Origin: Methylocystis heyeri
Lineage (GTDB): Bacteria > Pseudomonadota > Alphaproteobacteria > Rhizobiales > Beijerinckiaceae
DNA length: 64,000 nucleotides
Reading direction: 5' to 3'
Assembly: GCF_004802635.2 (NCBI RefSeq)
Contig: NZ_CP046052.1
Coordinates: 1,736,001 to 1,800,000 of the forward strand
Shown here: positions 33,172 to 41,445 of the stretch, piece after piece
Layout: every line of letters begins with the position of its first letter
Position numbering within the stretch: position 1 is the first letter of the stretch
The notes under the pieces: generated by a model
Databases searched by the model: none
Told to the model about the DNA's origin: nothing
The model's input: only the letters and a program-made list of their open reading frames with translations
Program-made: the position numbers and the translations under genes

Positions 33172-33193
33172 GTTATATTGTCGTCAATATAGC
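33172..33193. promoter_or_regulatory. Mo-box (ModE operator)
   Basis: TATATTG (33174-33180) and CAATATA (33185-33191) form a perfect 7-bp dyad around TCGT, with G and C also paired at the outer ends. The left part GTTATATTGTCG is identical to the left half of the well-known E. coli modA operator, as I recall it. It lies between the divergent haemoglobin and yqeB-like genes and contains TATATT, a good -10 hexamer, so ModE binding would act on a promoter here. Confidence 0.7.
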
Positions 33194-33408
33194 TTTTTTG
33201 GCTGGGAGAGGCGCGCCAAAGGACCACAGAATTGCATAAGCGGTTATAATCAAAGGACTGCCGCATCTGGCTCGGCGCTTGCTTGCACAAAATCGCCAGG
33301 CGGTTCTTGCTCGCAAAACCATTGCGAGCCGCGGTCGCCCGCTTGAAATTTCAGGTTGAAGCGGTTTTCCGAAAAATGGTCTGCGACCACATCGGGAGCT
33401 TGCTTTCC

Positions 33409-34284
33409 ATGGAGACCAGACCGATGCGCGACGGGACCATATTTCGCCTTTTCGCCCAGCCGAGCCGCCCCCTGGCGATCGTGCTCGGAACAAATGAAAT
33501 CGCATCGGCGGTCGCCGTACGGCTCGCCTGGGACGGTTATTTCGTCGTTCTCAGCCATGATCCGCATCCGCCCGTGATCCGACGCGGCATGGCCTTTCAT
33601 GACGCCCTCTACGACGATATGGCGAAGGTCGACGGCATCGAGGGCCGGCGCGCGGAGAGCCTTCTCGACATCGCCGTGCTGCTCGGGCAGCCCGGCTGCG
33701 TGGCGGTGACGCCGCTGCAGCTCACTGAATTGATGGCGATGCGCGCGCTCGACGCTCTGATCGACGCGCGCATGCAAAAATATCAGGCGACGCCCGACCT
33801 GCGGCGCATCGCCCGCGCGACCGTGGGACTCGGCCCCAGCTTCGTCGCCGGCGTAAATTGCGATGTCGCGGTCGAAACCCATCCGCAGGCGACCGGAAGC
33901 CTTCTGAGCGCGGGAGCGACCCGCGCGGCGGACCATGTCGCGCGCCGGTTGGGCGGAGCCGGGGCTGAGCGCTTCATTTATTCCGACCGCAGCGGGCCTT
34001 GGCGCACGCCGCTCGACATCGGCGCCAGAATATTCAAAGGTTATGTGATCGGTCATCTCGACGGCATGCCCATGCGCGCGCCGATGGACGGTTTTCTGCG
34101 CGGCGTGGCGCGAGACGGCGCGGAAATTCCTTATGGCGTCAAAATCGCCGAACTGGACCCGCGAGGCCGCAGCGCCGAATGGACCGGCACGGACGAACGC
34201 GGGAGAGCCATCGCCGACGCGACGGCGGGGGCGCTGCGGAGTCGTATCGCTCCGCGCCTGTCTTCAAATGCGATCGCCGAATAG
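33409..34284 (+). CDS. YqeB-type Mo-hydroxylase accessory protein
   Basis: 291 residues from ATG 33409 (GGGAG ten bases before); ATG 33424 with GGAGA is an alternative. It opens with a Rossmann strand (LAIVLGTNEIASAVAVRL) and contains the family hallmark VGLGPSFVAGVNCDVAVET, then FKGYVIGHLDGMPMRAPMDG and IPYGVKIAELDPRG. This matches the YqeB/EF2563 family, first noted as an accessory of selenium-dependent molybdenum hydroxylases and related in role to XdhC. It would handle the molybdenum cofactor in the cytoplasm. The Mo-box 216 bases upstream and a ModE-like gene 11 bases downstream agree. No hydroxylase genes are in the window. Confidence 0.78.
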   Translation: METRPMRDGTIFRLFAQPSRPLAIVLGTNEIASAVAVRLAWDGYFVVLSHDPHPPVIRRGMAFHDALYDDMAKVDGIEGRRAESLLDIAVLLGQPGCVAVTPLQLTELMAMRALDALIDARMQKYQATPDLRRIARATVGLGPSFVAGVNCDVAVETHPQATGSLLSAGATRAADHVARRLGGAGAERFIYSDRSGPWRTPLDIGARIFKGYVIGHLDGMPMRAPMDGFLRGVARDGAEIPYGVKIAELDPRGRSAEWTGTDERGRAIADATAGALRSRIAPRLSSNAIAE

Positions 34285-34295
34285 CAAGAGGACTT

Positions 34296-34700
34296 ATGGC
34301 GACGAAACCGTCGGAGAAACCATCGCTTCTTCCCAGCGCGGAGACGAAGGCCCCTGCCCTGATCGAAGTGACGTTGAACTTTCCGAACGGCGGGAGATTA
34401 TCGCCTGAAGACATCATGCTGATCGAGGCCGTGCGCAAGCAGCGCTCCATCCTCGGCGCCAGCCGTGCGACCGGCGTTTCCTATCGCAAATGCTGGCTCG
34501 TCGTGGACGCTATGAATCGCACTTTCGAGACCCCCGTATTTGCGACTTTTCCCGGGCGTCGCGGCGGCGGCGCCGAGCTGACGCCTTTCGGCGAACGCCT
34601 CGTGGCGCTCTACGGCTCCATTACCCGTCGCGCCGGGAACGCCGCTGCTCCCGCGCTGGATGAGTTGTCATCCGCGCTCGATCCGGCGTTTCAGCGCTAG
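34296..34700 (+). CDS. ModE-like winged-helix protein without TOBE domains
   Basis: 134 residues, ATG 34296 after AAGAGGA. Residues about 38-115 match the ModE/LysR-type winged helix: LIEAVRKQRSILGASRATGV, SYRKCWLVVDAMN and FPGRRGGGAELTPFGERLV. The C-terminal molybdate-binding TOBE domains are absent, so it cannot sense molybdate in the ModE way; it could bind Mo-boxes constitutively, respond to another signal, or pair with full ModE (16170). It is in an operon with the YqeB-like gene. Proteins of this kind are common beside Mo-enzyme genes in Proteobacteria. Confidence 0.82.
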   Translation: MATKPSEKPSLLPSAETKAPALIEVTLNFPNGGRLSPEDIMLIEAVRKQRSILGASRATGVSYRKCWLVVDAMNRTFETPVFATFPGRRGGGAELTPFGERLVALYGSITRRAGNAAAPALDELSSALDPAFQR

Positions 34701-34701
34701 C

Positions 34702-34785
34702 TGGAGCATGTTCCCAATAAGTGCGAAGCGGTTTTTTAGAAAAGGACTGCTCCATCAAGGAGATTCGGAGCGCGTTCGACTGCGG
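34702..34785. repeat. dispersed repeat, family B copy 3
   Basis: TGGAGCATGTTCCCAATAAG at the left, then GGTTTTTTAGAAAAGGACTG and GGAGCGCGTTCGACTGCGG. Same orientation as 28857-28960 but with more base changes, so probably older. It starts two bases after the mini-ModE stop codon and may act as its 3' end. Confidence 0.75.
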
Positions 34786-34909
34786 ACTTCGGTGCGCCTC
34801 CATAGCACCCGCCACGCCATGCCCGGCACAAAAGGAAAGCGCGGCGTCGCCGCCGCGCTCTCTGTGTCTTTGCGCCGCCTGCCGGCGAGCGCCGATCGAC
34901 CGCTGCCTA

Positions 34910-36691
34910 TCAGGGCGTGACGGAGAAGCCCGGAAGAACCTGGGTGCCTTCGATCTGAACCGCCTGCAAATCCTCCGGCTGGAGCCCGACGGCCTTCAGG
35001 ATGGTCGGAGCGACCTGCATGGTCGTCACCGGCGTGGTCACGACCCCGGGGCGCAGAAGCGGATTGGACAGAAGCAGCATCACATTGGTGTCGTCATGCG
35101 CAAAGCCGCCATGTTCCGCCTGCTTCTTGCTGCTGCCGGTGTAGGTGACTCCGACATTCGGCGCGACGATGATGTCGGGCGTGCGCGGGTCGCCGTAGGG
35201 CGGCAGGCCCGGCGCGTTGAACAGCTGCGAGAGCGCCGGACCAGAGAAGATCTGGCCGATGCCGGCGATATTGTTCGAGGCCGGCGACTGCGACTCGAGC
35301 AGGGCGACCGCGCCCGGAACCGAGCAAGCAGCGCTGCTGTTGTTCAGCCAGATCAGCGAAACGTCATCCTCGGTCGGACCGATGCCGTTGCTCGAGGGCG
35401 ACTCGGACGCAGGCAGGCAGCCGGCGGTGTCCAGAATCGTGGCGGGCGAGGTCGTGACCGGTCCGTTCGTGGTGATTTCCGTGAAGCGCGGATTGTCCAC
35501 GGGGCTCTGGCCGTGTTTCGCCGTAATCACGATCATCGTGTTCAGCAAGGAATTCGTGGCCTTCAGCGCGCCGATCATCTGGCCGATCGCGCTGTCCACG
35601 AACTGGATCTCGCTGAGCAGAGCGGGCGTGGGCGTGCCGGCATTGTCGAGATAACCGCCCTTGACCTTGGGATTCAGAGTCTTCTCGATGAGCTTCTGGC
35701 CGATGCTGACCGACTGGAAATTCATTCCGAACAGATTGGGGTAGAGCGCGTGGCGCGAGCCGTCATGCGTCGTGCGGTTGATCTGGTTGAGGATCGCGTT
35801 GACCTTCAGCTGATCGTAGCACTGGATGTTCTGGAAGCTGACGGTGTAGTCGGCGCTCGATCCCACCGCGGTCTGGTCGGGAAGCGGGCTGCAGCTGAGG
35901 CCGCTCGCGGTGGTGACGCCCGGCAGGGAAACCGGAATCGAGTTGATCTCGGGCGAATAGAAGTCGTCGAGATTGCCGCCGTTGCCGGGGCCCGCCACCG
36001 ACGAATAGGACGGATGCTTGTCGGCCCAGGCGGTATAGCCGCCGGCCGCCTTGATCACGCCGAAAATCGTGTTGGTCCGCACGAAGTTCCAGGGATAGAC
36101 CGGCTGGCAGTTGTCGGCCGGATCGCGCGGAAGCTTGTTGGGATCGATCGAGGCGATGCCGCCGTCGCCGCCGGTAGGCCCGACGCCGTTGAGATAGGCC
36201 TGATTTATGTCGATGCCTTCCTCATATTCGGTGGTCGTGCCGGTCGGAACCTGATTGGGCTTGCAGCTTCCGGCCTGGACGCCGTTGCCGGTCGTGACGG
36301 CCGGGGGCTGCAGGGAGCGGTCATAGGCCACGTCGTAGAAGGCGCCCACGGTGCGGGGCGAGCCGCCGCTCACGATGGCCATCAGCCCCGGGAAAGAATC
36401 CGACGGGCGGGGAGTCGAAGCGTCGAGATAATTGACGCCGGTCGCCTTGAGGCTCGCGAGATGGGGGCAATAGGGCTGGCCGTTGTTCACGGACGGAAGA
36501 CCGCTGGCGCAGTTGATGAAATCCAGCGAATGCATGCCGTCGATGCTGATCAGCAGAACGTGGCGCACCAGACCGCTGCTGTAGTTCGGCGAATTCTGAG
36601 CAAGGCTCGGCGTCGTTCCGGCCAGGGCCGGTCCCACGCTGGTCGAGGCCAATGCCGCCGCCGTGACGGAGGCGAGCAGACGATTCTTCAT
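34910..36691 (-). CDS. exported alkaline-phosphatase-superfamily phosphohydrolase
   Basis: 593 residues, ATG 36691 with AGGGAG ten bases upstream. The signal peptide ends VGPALA. The metal-site motifs of the type I phosphodiesterase/nucleotide pyrophosphatase branch are present: LLISIDGMHSLDF, a SDSFPGLMAIVSGG segment holding the likely nucleophile, MIVITAKHGQSP and EHGGFAHDDTNVMLL. It would split phosphate esters in the periplasm or outside. A Pho box at 36750-36767 suggests induction by phosphate shortage, and a hairpin over the ribosome binding site may add a second control. It runs convergent with the mini-ModE gene. Confidence 0.85.
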   Translation of the reverse strand: MKNRLLASVTAAALASTSVGPALAGTTPSLAQNSPNYSSGLVRHVLLISIDGMHSLDFINCASGLPSVNNGQPYCPHLASLKATGVNYLDASTPRPSDSFPGLMAIVSGGSPRTVGAFYDVAYDRSLQPPAVTTGNGVQAGSCKPNQVPTGTTTEYEEGIDINQAYLNGVGPTGGDGGIASIDPNKLPRDPADNCQPVYPWNFVRTNTIFGVIKAAGGYTAWADKHPSYSSVAGPGNGGNLDDFYSPEINSIPVSLPGVTTASGLSCSPLPDQTAVGSSADYTVSFQNIQCYDQLKVNAILNQINRTTHDGSRHALYPNLFGMNFQSVSIGQKLIEKTLNPKVKGGYLDNAGTPTPALLSEIQFVDSAIGQMIGALKATNSLLNTMIVITAKHGQSPVDNPRFTEITTNGPVTTSPATILDTAGCLPASESPSSNGIGPTEDDVSLIWLNNSSAACSVPGAVALLESQSPASNNIAGIGQIFSGPALSQLFNAPGLPPYGDPRTPDIIVAPNVGVTYTGSSKKQAEHGGFAHDDTNVMLLLSNPLLRPGVVTTPVTTMQVAPTILKAVGLQPEDLQAVQIEGTQVLPGFSVTP

Positions 36692-36703
36692 TTTGGACGG
36701 TCT

Positions 36704-36729
36704 CCCTATTGAAAACAGTTTCAATCGGG
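36704..36729 (-). promoter_or_regulatory. hairpin covering the ribosome binding site of the phosphatase gene
   Basis: ATTGAAA and TTTCAAT form a perfect 7-bp stem around a four-base loop (36708-36725); past one mismatch, CCC and GGG extend it to 36704-36729. In the mRNA the GGG belongs to the AGGGAG ribosome binding site. It can thus hide the binding site, or as DNA serve as an operator. Confidence 0.5.
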
Positions 36730-36749
36730 AGCGCATGTCTCACCACAGC

Positions 36750-36767
36750 ATTACAGCGAGATGACAG
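36750..36767 (-). promoter_or_regulatory. Pho box (PhoB operator)
   Basis: On the minus strand CTGTCAT-CTCG-CTGTAAT: two 7-mers separated by four bases, the standard PhoB arrangement, with one mismatch in the second. It lies about 60-75 bases upstream of the phosphatase start. Confidence 0.75.
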
Positions 36768-36887
36768 GAACAGGAAAAAAGCAGAGAAAATAAATCCTTG
36801 TCCCGCCGTCCAAATTAAATGTATCGGCTCCCGATCCTGTGCGGGCCGCGTTTTGGGAGATCGCGGCGCTCTAAAAGGCCGAAAGGC

Positions 36888-37427
36888 TCAGGGGTTGTAT
36901 GTCTCGCTTTGGGAGGTCGCCTCGCCATGGGAGCCATGGCTCGACGAGAGACGCTCGCCGAGCGCGAAAGCCACCGTGGACGCCACGAAGGTCAGGTGAA
37001 TCCCCATGTAGAAATAGAGATCCCGGTCGGAGGTCTCGGACAGATCCATGAAGGCTTCGAGCAATTTGATCGCCGAGATGGCGACGATGGTCGAAAGGAG
37101 CTTCAGCTTGAGCTGCGAGAAATCGATGCTCCCCATCCAATCGGGCCAGCCGGAGAATTCCGTTTTTGAAACGCGGGAGACGAAATTTTCGTAGACCGAG
37201 ACCGAAACAAGAACGAGAAGCGCGCCCGTGAGCGTGACGTCGATGATGTTCAATATTTCCAAGGTTACATGGTCGCTCTCATCTTTCGCCAGAATGGCGA
37301 CGACGGTCAAGGTCTTCTTGGCCGCATTCACCATCAGCGCCGCGAGACACAAGGTCATCATGACGAGAAAAGGCGCGAGCAGCCAGCGCGACATCAGAAG
37401 ATAATATTCGAACAGACGTTTCAGCAT
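36888..37427 (-). CDS. UPF0114 (YqhA-like) membrane protein
   Basis: 179 residues with three or four hydrophobic helices (SRWLLAPFLVMMTLCLAALM, IIDVTLTGALLVLVSVSV, LLSTIVAISAIKLLEAFM, LTFVASTVAFALGERL). The length and the FSGWPDWMGSIDFSQLKLKL stretch match the UPF0114/YqhA family, inner membrane proteins of unknown role. The C-terminal tail is short and His/Ser-rich (SSSHGSHGEATSQSETYNP). Single gene between the phosphatase promoter and the zinc operon. Confidence 0.88.
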   Translation of the reverse strand: MLKRLFEYYLLMSRWLLAPFLVMMTLCLAALMVNAAKKTLTVVAILAKDESDHVTLEILNIIDVTLTGALLVLVSVSVYENFVSRVSKTEFSGWPDWMGSIDFSQLKLKLLSTIVAISAIKLLEAFMDLSETSDRDLYFYMGIHLTFVASTVAFALGERLSSSHGSHGEATSQSETYNP

Positions 37428-37553
37428 CGGCCGCAGGCTTTGCTCAAGGTGGGATCAGGCGGGGCACATTGCATGCGAGGCTTTACCTTAGCGTAAACCG
37501 CAAGGGTTGAAAGCCTTTTGCGGCGGCGAGCCCGAAAAGGTCGCGGGATGCAA

Positions 37554-38678
37554 TCAGGCGACCGTCCGTGCGAAACCTTCGCGGATTTCGGCTTCCTTGA
37601 GCTTGCGCCCGATGAAAACCAGCTTGGAACGGCGCTTTTCATCCGCCCGCCACTCGCGCTGCAAATCGCCGTCCAGGATCATGTGCACGCCCTGGAACAC
37701 GAAGCGGCGGGGCTCGTTCGTGAAAGCTATGATGCCCTTGCAGCGCAGAATATCGGGCCCGTCGCGCTGTGTCAGCTCGTTCAGCCAGGGCACGAAACGC
37801 TCTGGATCGACCTCGCCGCCATGCTCGATCGCGACGGTCTGGATGTCTTCGTCGTGATAGGCCTTCAAGGCGTGGCTGTGTTCTTTGTGGCTGTGTTCTT
37901 CATGGCCATGATCTTCGTGGTCGTGATGATGATGATCGTGGCCGCATTCGGGGCCGCACTCGTGATCGTGGTCATGATGATGGCGATGCCCGTGATCGTG
38001 GTCGTGATCATGCTCTTCGACGACAAGAAAATTCGGCTCGATTTCGAGAATGCGGTCGAGTTCGAAGGCGTTCTGATCCAGCACGGCGCTCAGCGGCACG
38101 TCGGCCTTTACGGCGCGCAGCAGCCGGGCGTAAGGATTGACCCCGCGGATGCGCGCCTCGACTTCCTCCAGTTCTTCCGGCGTCACGAGATCGGTCTTGT
38201 TGAGCACGATCACATCGGCGAAGGCGATCTGGTTCTTGGCCTCGGGCGCGTCCTTGAGGCGGTCGAGCAGCCATTTGGCGTCCGCCAGCGTCACCACCGC
38301 GTCGAGCCGGGCCGCGTCTTTCACGTCGGCATCGACGAAAAAGGTTTGCGCCACCGGAGCCGGATCGGCGAGCCCCGTGGTTTCGACGATGATCGCGTCG
38401 AATTTGCCGCGCCGGCGCATCAGCCCTTCTATGATGCGGATGAGATCGCCACGGACGGTGCAGCAGATGCAGCCGTTGTTCATTTCGAAGATTTCTTCAT
38501 CGGCGCCGACGACGAGGTCGTTGTCGATCCCGATCTCGCCGAATTCATTGACGATCACCGCATAACGCCGCCCATGCTGTTCGGTGAGGATGCGGTTCAG
38601 CAGCGTGGTCTTGCCGGCGCCGAGATAGCCGGTGATGACGGTCACGGGGATCCTGTCGGTCAAATCGATCTTCTCCAT
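37554..38678 (-). CDS. COG0523 zinc-chaperone GTPase with long His-rich segment
   Basis: 374 residues. Walker A is [11 protein letters not shown] (residues 17-27), the metal motif GC70-IC-C73 follows, then [11 protein letters not shown] and NKTD for guanine. Residues about 222-270 form an unusually long histidine/aspartate tract ([20 protein letters not shown] and more), and the C-terminal CobW domain ends the protein. Such GTPases pass zinc to client enzymes under shortage. The gene lies 51 bases after the zinc binding protein gene on the same strand, at the end of a Zur-type operon, so the zinc role (ZigA/ZagA-like) is well supported; cobalt or nitrile-hydratase roles are less likely here. 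Confidence 0.9.
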   Translation of the reverse strand: MEKIDLTDRIPVTVITGYLGAGKTTLLNRILTEQHGRRYAVIVNEFGEIGIDNDLVVGADEEIFEMNNGCICCTVRGDLIRIIEGLMRRRGKFDAIIVETTGLADPAPVAQTFFVDADVKDAARLDAVVTLADAKWLLDRLKDAPEAKNQIAFADVIVLNKTDLVTPEELEEVEARIRGVNPYARLLRAVKADVPLSAVLDQNAFELDRILEIEPNFLVVEEHDHDHDHGHRHHHDHDHECGPECGHDHHHHDHEDHGHEEHSHKEHSHALKAYHDEDIQTVAIEHGGEVDPERFVPWLNELTQRDGPDILRCKGIIAFTNEPRRFVFQGVHMILDGDLQREWRADEKRRSKLVFIGRKLKEAEIREGFARTVA

Positions 38679-38729
38679 TGCGGGACCGGCGGGCCCTGGG
38701 CTCTCGCGGGCGACGCGCGAGCCTTCCCG

Positions 38730-39608
38730 TCACCGCCCCAGCGCTTTCACCAGCTCTCTTACATTATGGAGCATCATAGCGATATAGTCCGGCGCGGGGC
38801 CTCCCGCCGGCGAAAGCGCATCCGAATAGAGCGCCCCGCCCATCCTGGCGCCGGAATCGGCCGAGATCGACCGCGCGAGGCGCGGATCTACGACATTCTC
38901 CAGAAATACGGCTGCGACTTTTTCCTTCCGGGCCGCATCCACTATTCGGGCGACATCCTTGGCGCTCGGCTCGGACTCGGTCGAAAGCCCCTCCGGCGCT
39001 ATGAATTCTACGCCATAACGGGCGGAGAAATAGCCGAAGGCGTCATGGGTCGAGACGACACGGCGACGGTCGGCAGGGATCGCCCCGAGCTCGCGTCTGA
39101 TCTCGGCGTCGAGCGCCTCGAGCTCTTTGAGATATTGCGCCGCATTGGCGTCATATAGCGCCGCGCGCCCGGGGTCTGCGGCGGCGAGGCCGTCGCGGAT
39201 ATTCACCAAATAGCGGCGCGCATTGCCGACATCCTGCCAGGCGTGGGGGTCCGGCGCGCCTTCCAGCTCTCGCGGCGTGACGCCTGCGCTCGCGACGACG
39301 ACCCGGGCCTTCGTCCCCGAGGCCTTTATGAGCCGGTCGAGCCAGCCCTCGAAGCCGAGGCCGTTGACGAAGACGAGCTTGGCGCGCTGGAGCTTTTTGC
39401 CGTCGGCCGGCGTCGGTTCGTAGACATGGGCGTCGCCGTCCGGGCCGACGATCGTCGAAAGCGAAACCGCGGAGCCCCCTACCTGCTTCACGAAATCCCC
39501 AAGGATCGAGAAGCTGGCGACGACCGGGATCGGCTCCTCGCCGCCGAGGGCGCGGCTGAAGGGCGCCAAGGCGGCCCCTGCGATCAGTGCGCGACGGGTC
39601 AGGCTCAT
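38730..39608 (-). CDS. zinc ABC transporter substrate-binding protein (AztC/ZnuA-like)
   Basis: 292 residues, ATG 39608 after AAAGG (an in-frame GTG at 39614 lacks spacing). A twin-arginine signal (MSLTRRALIAGAAL) exports it. Zinc ligands are recognisable: H61 in GDAHVYEP, H122 in PDPHAWQD, H188 in STHDAFGYF, and an aspartate near YSDALSP. It lacks the His-rich loop of enteric ZnuA and has the VGPDGDAHVYEPTPAD run, like AztC. It binds zinc in the periplasm for the permease encoded two bases upstream. Histidine richness is instead found in the two flanking proteins of the operon. Confidence 0.88.
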   Translation of the reverse strand: MSLTRRALIAGAALAPFSRALGGEEPIPVVASFSILGDFVKQVGGSAVSLSTIVGPDGDAHVYEPTPADGKKLQRAKLVFVNGLGFEGWLDRLIKASGTKARVVVASAGVTPRELEGAPDPHAWQDVGNARRYLVNIRDGLAAADPGRAALYDANAAQYLKELEALDAEIRRELGAIPADRRRVVSTHDAFGYFSARYGVEFIAPEGLSTESEPSAKDVARIVDAARKEKVAAVFLENVVDPRLARSISADSGARMGGALYSDALSPAGGPAPDYIAMMLHNVRELVKALGR

Positions 39609-39610
39609 GA

Positions 39611-40480
39611 TCACCTTTCGAGATGGCGGCGCGGCCGGCGCAGGCGCATCAGCCCGCCGGCGCCGCCGAAGCCCAGGGAAAAGAAATAGATCGCGCCCGC
39701 CGCGAGGATGATGGCGGGACCGGCCGGAGCCCCCGACCCGAACGAAAAAACCAGCCCCGCATAGCTCGAAAGCGCCCCGAGCGCCGCGGCGAGCGGAAGG
39801 GCCGCCGCAAGATCGCGGGTCCAGAGCCGCGCCGCGGCGGCCGGAAGCATGATGATTCCCACCGCCATGAGCGTGCCGAGAGCATGAAACCCAGCCACGA
39901 GATTGAGCACGACCAGAGCCAGAAACAAAAAGGGAATCGTCTCCCCCAGCCCGCTCGCGCAGCGCAGGAACAGAGGATCGAGCGTGTCGAGCGCCAGCGC
40001 CCGGAAAAAGAACGCCAGCGTGAAGAGCGTCAGCGTCGCCACCCCAGCGAGCAGGAGCAGGGCCGCGTTGTCGAGCGCCAGCGCCGAACCGAACAGCACA
40101 TGCAGGAGATCGACGTTGGAGCCCTTCAACGAAACGATGCTGACACCGAGCGCCAGCGACACGAGATAGAAGGCCGCGAGCGAAGCGTCCTCGCGCAAGG
40201 CGGTGAAACGCGCGGCAGCGCCCGCCGCGAGCGCGACGACCAGCCCGGCGACGAGGCCGCCGATGGTCATGGCCGGCAGCGAAAGGCCCGCGACGAGATA
40301 ACCGAGCGCCGCTCCGGGAAGAATCGCGTGGGAAAGCGCATCCCCGGCCAGCGACATGCGCCGCAGGACGAGAAACACGCCGAGAGGCGCGCCCGAAATG
40401 GCGAGGGCGATGGAGCCGACCAGCGCCCGGCGCATGAAGGCGTAGTCGAGAAAGGGCGCGATCAGCAGATCAGAAAGCAT
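39611..40480 (-). CDS. zinc ABC transporter permease (ZnuB/AztB-like)
   Basis: 289 residues with eight or nine hydrophobic helices. The family signature appears as FLVLRRMSLAGDALSHAILP (residues about 36-55), including the conserved GDALSH motif of the metal ABC-3 permeases. It forms the inner membrane channel. It overlaps the ATPase gene by 11 bases and is followed by the binding protein gene at once, so the three are one transcript with the order ATPase, permease, binder. Confidence 0.92.
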   Translation of the reverse strand: MLSDLLIAPFLDYAFMRRALVGSIALAISGAPLGVFLVLRRMSLAGDALSHAILPGAALGYLVAGLSLPAMTIGGLVAGLVVALAAGAAARFTALREDASLAAFYLVSLALGVSIVSLKGSNVDLLHVLFGSALALDNAALLLLAGVATLTLFTLAFFFRALALDTLDPLFLRCASGLGETIPFLFLALVVLNLVAGFHALGTLMAVGIIMLPAAAARLWTRDLAAALPLAAALGALSSYAGLVFSFGSGAPAGPAIILAAGAIYFFSLGFGGAGGLMRLRRPRRHLER

Positions 40481-41243
40481 TGGCGCGCCTCGCTTCTCCG
40501 CTGTCGCGGCCGCAAACGGGCGCGGCTTCGTCCAAGGCCTCGACCATGCCGCGCGCCCGGGCGAGATTCTCGCTCGTCAGCGCCTCCGCGGTCGCGCCCC
40601 AGAACACGGGCTCCCGCGCAATCAGCAGGGTTTGGGGAAAGACGCGCCGGACGAGTTCGTAATCATGCAGCACCGCGACGACGGTGCGGCCTTCGTCGCG
40701 CCAATGGCCGATAAGATGCAGGAGATCCTCCGTCGTCGCCTCGTCAACCGCGCCGAACGGCTCGTCCAGCAGAATCGCCTGCTGGTCCTCGACGATCAGC
40801 CGCGCGAACAGCGCGCGCTGCATCTGGCCGCCCGAGAGCGTGTCGAGCCCCCGGCTCTCGAAGCCTTCCAGCCGAACTGCGGCGAGCGCCGCGCTCACCC
40901 GCTCCCGCTCGGCCTGATCCAGGCGGCCGAACAATCCTTTGCGCCGCAGGGCGCCGAGGCTCACGAAGTCCAGGACGTCGATCGGAAAGGAACGGTCGAT
41001 CTCCATCGCCTGGGGCAGATATGCGATGTCGCGGGGGCCGAGCCCGCCGCGGTCTATGCGCCCCCCGAGCAGCGGGATGAGCCCGGCGATTCCCTTGAGC
41101 AGGGTCGACTTGCCGGCGCCGTTGGGGCCGCAGACGGCCAGCAGGGCGCCGGCCGGTATGAGTCCGGTGAGATGATGCACGGCGGGGTGACGGTCGTAAC
41201 CCAGCGTCACATCGGCAAGGCGAATGGGTGCAGCCGCTTGCAT
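40470..41243 (-). CDS. zinc ABC transporter ATPase (ZnuC/AztA-like)
   Basis: 257 residues from ATG 41243. Walker A is CGPNGAGKSTLLKG, signature LSGGQMQRALFARL, Walker B QAILLDEPFGAVDE, H-loop AVLHDYELV. The Q-loop segment AYLPQAMEIDRSFPIDV matches metal-type importers. The start codon shares its A with the stop of the small His-rich gene (TGATG), so its translation depends on that gene. It supplies energy to the zinc importer. Confidence 0.92.
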   Translation of the reverse strand: MQAAAPIRLADVTLGYDRHPAVHHLTGLIPAGALLAVCGPNGAGKSTLLKGIAGLIPLLGGRIDRGGLGPRDIAYLPQAMEIDRSFPIDVLDFVSLGALRRKGLFGRLDQAERERVSAALAAVRLEGFESRGLDTLSGGQMQRALFARLIVEDQQAILLDEPFGAVDEATTEDLLHLIGHWRDEGRTVVAVLHDYELVRRVFPQTLLIAREPVFWGATAEALTSENLARARGMVEALDEAAPVCGRDSGEARRANAF

Positions 41244-41425
41244 CAGCTCATCGCCCAAAAAACGGCGGCCCAAAGAAGCGCGACGACGATCGCCGCGTGA
41301 AACAGCCGCTCGAGACCGGAACGCCCGAGAGCCGATATGCGCGGCTCCGCGCGCCCGGGAATCGCGGCTGGGCGATGACGGGCGTGGTCGTGAGCATGGG
41401 CGGTGGTCGGCGGCGAATGGCTCAT
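41243..41425 (-). CDS. small His-rich single-pass membrane protein, first gene of zinc operon
   Basis: 60 residues from ATG 41425. The N-terminal part is histidine-rich (MSHSPPTTAHAHDHARHR) and the C-terminus is one helix (LFHAAIVVALLWAAVFWAM). Its stop codon overlaps the ATPase start (TGATG), direct evidence that it is translated. The Zur palindrome ends eight bases before its start, leaving little room for a leader and no clear ribosome binding site, so it may be nearly leaderless. It would sit at the inner membrane with a zinc-binding tail. Not a family I know. Confidence 0.7.
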   Translation of the reverse strand: MSHSPPTTAHAHDHARHRPAAIPGRAEPRISALGRSGLERLFHAAIVVALLWAAVFWAMS

Positions 41426-41432
41426 GCGGAAT

Positions 41433-41445
41433 GTTATAATATAAC
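41433..41445. promoter_or_regulatory. Zur box
   Basis: GTTATA-A-TATAAC, a perfect 13-base palindrome, the core of the alphaproteobacterial Zur operator. It lies directly upstream of the zinc operon (first start at 41425). Zn-loaded Zur would repress here, releasing the operon in zinc shortage. Confidence 0.85.

Noticed and set aside
34721-36712. 663-codon plus-strand open frame opposite the phosphohydrolase
   Set aside because: Shadow of the minus-strand gene, which has a signal peptide, metal motifs, a Pho box and a ribosome binding site.
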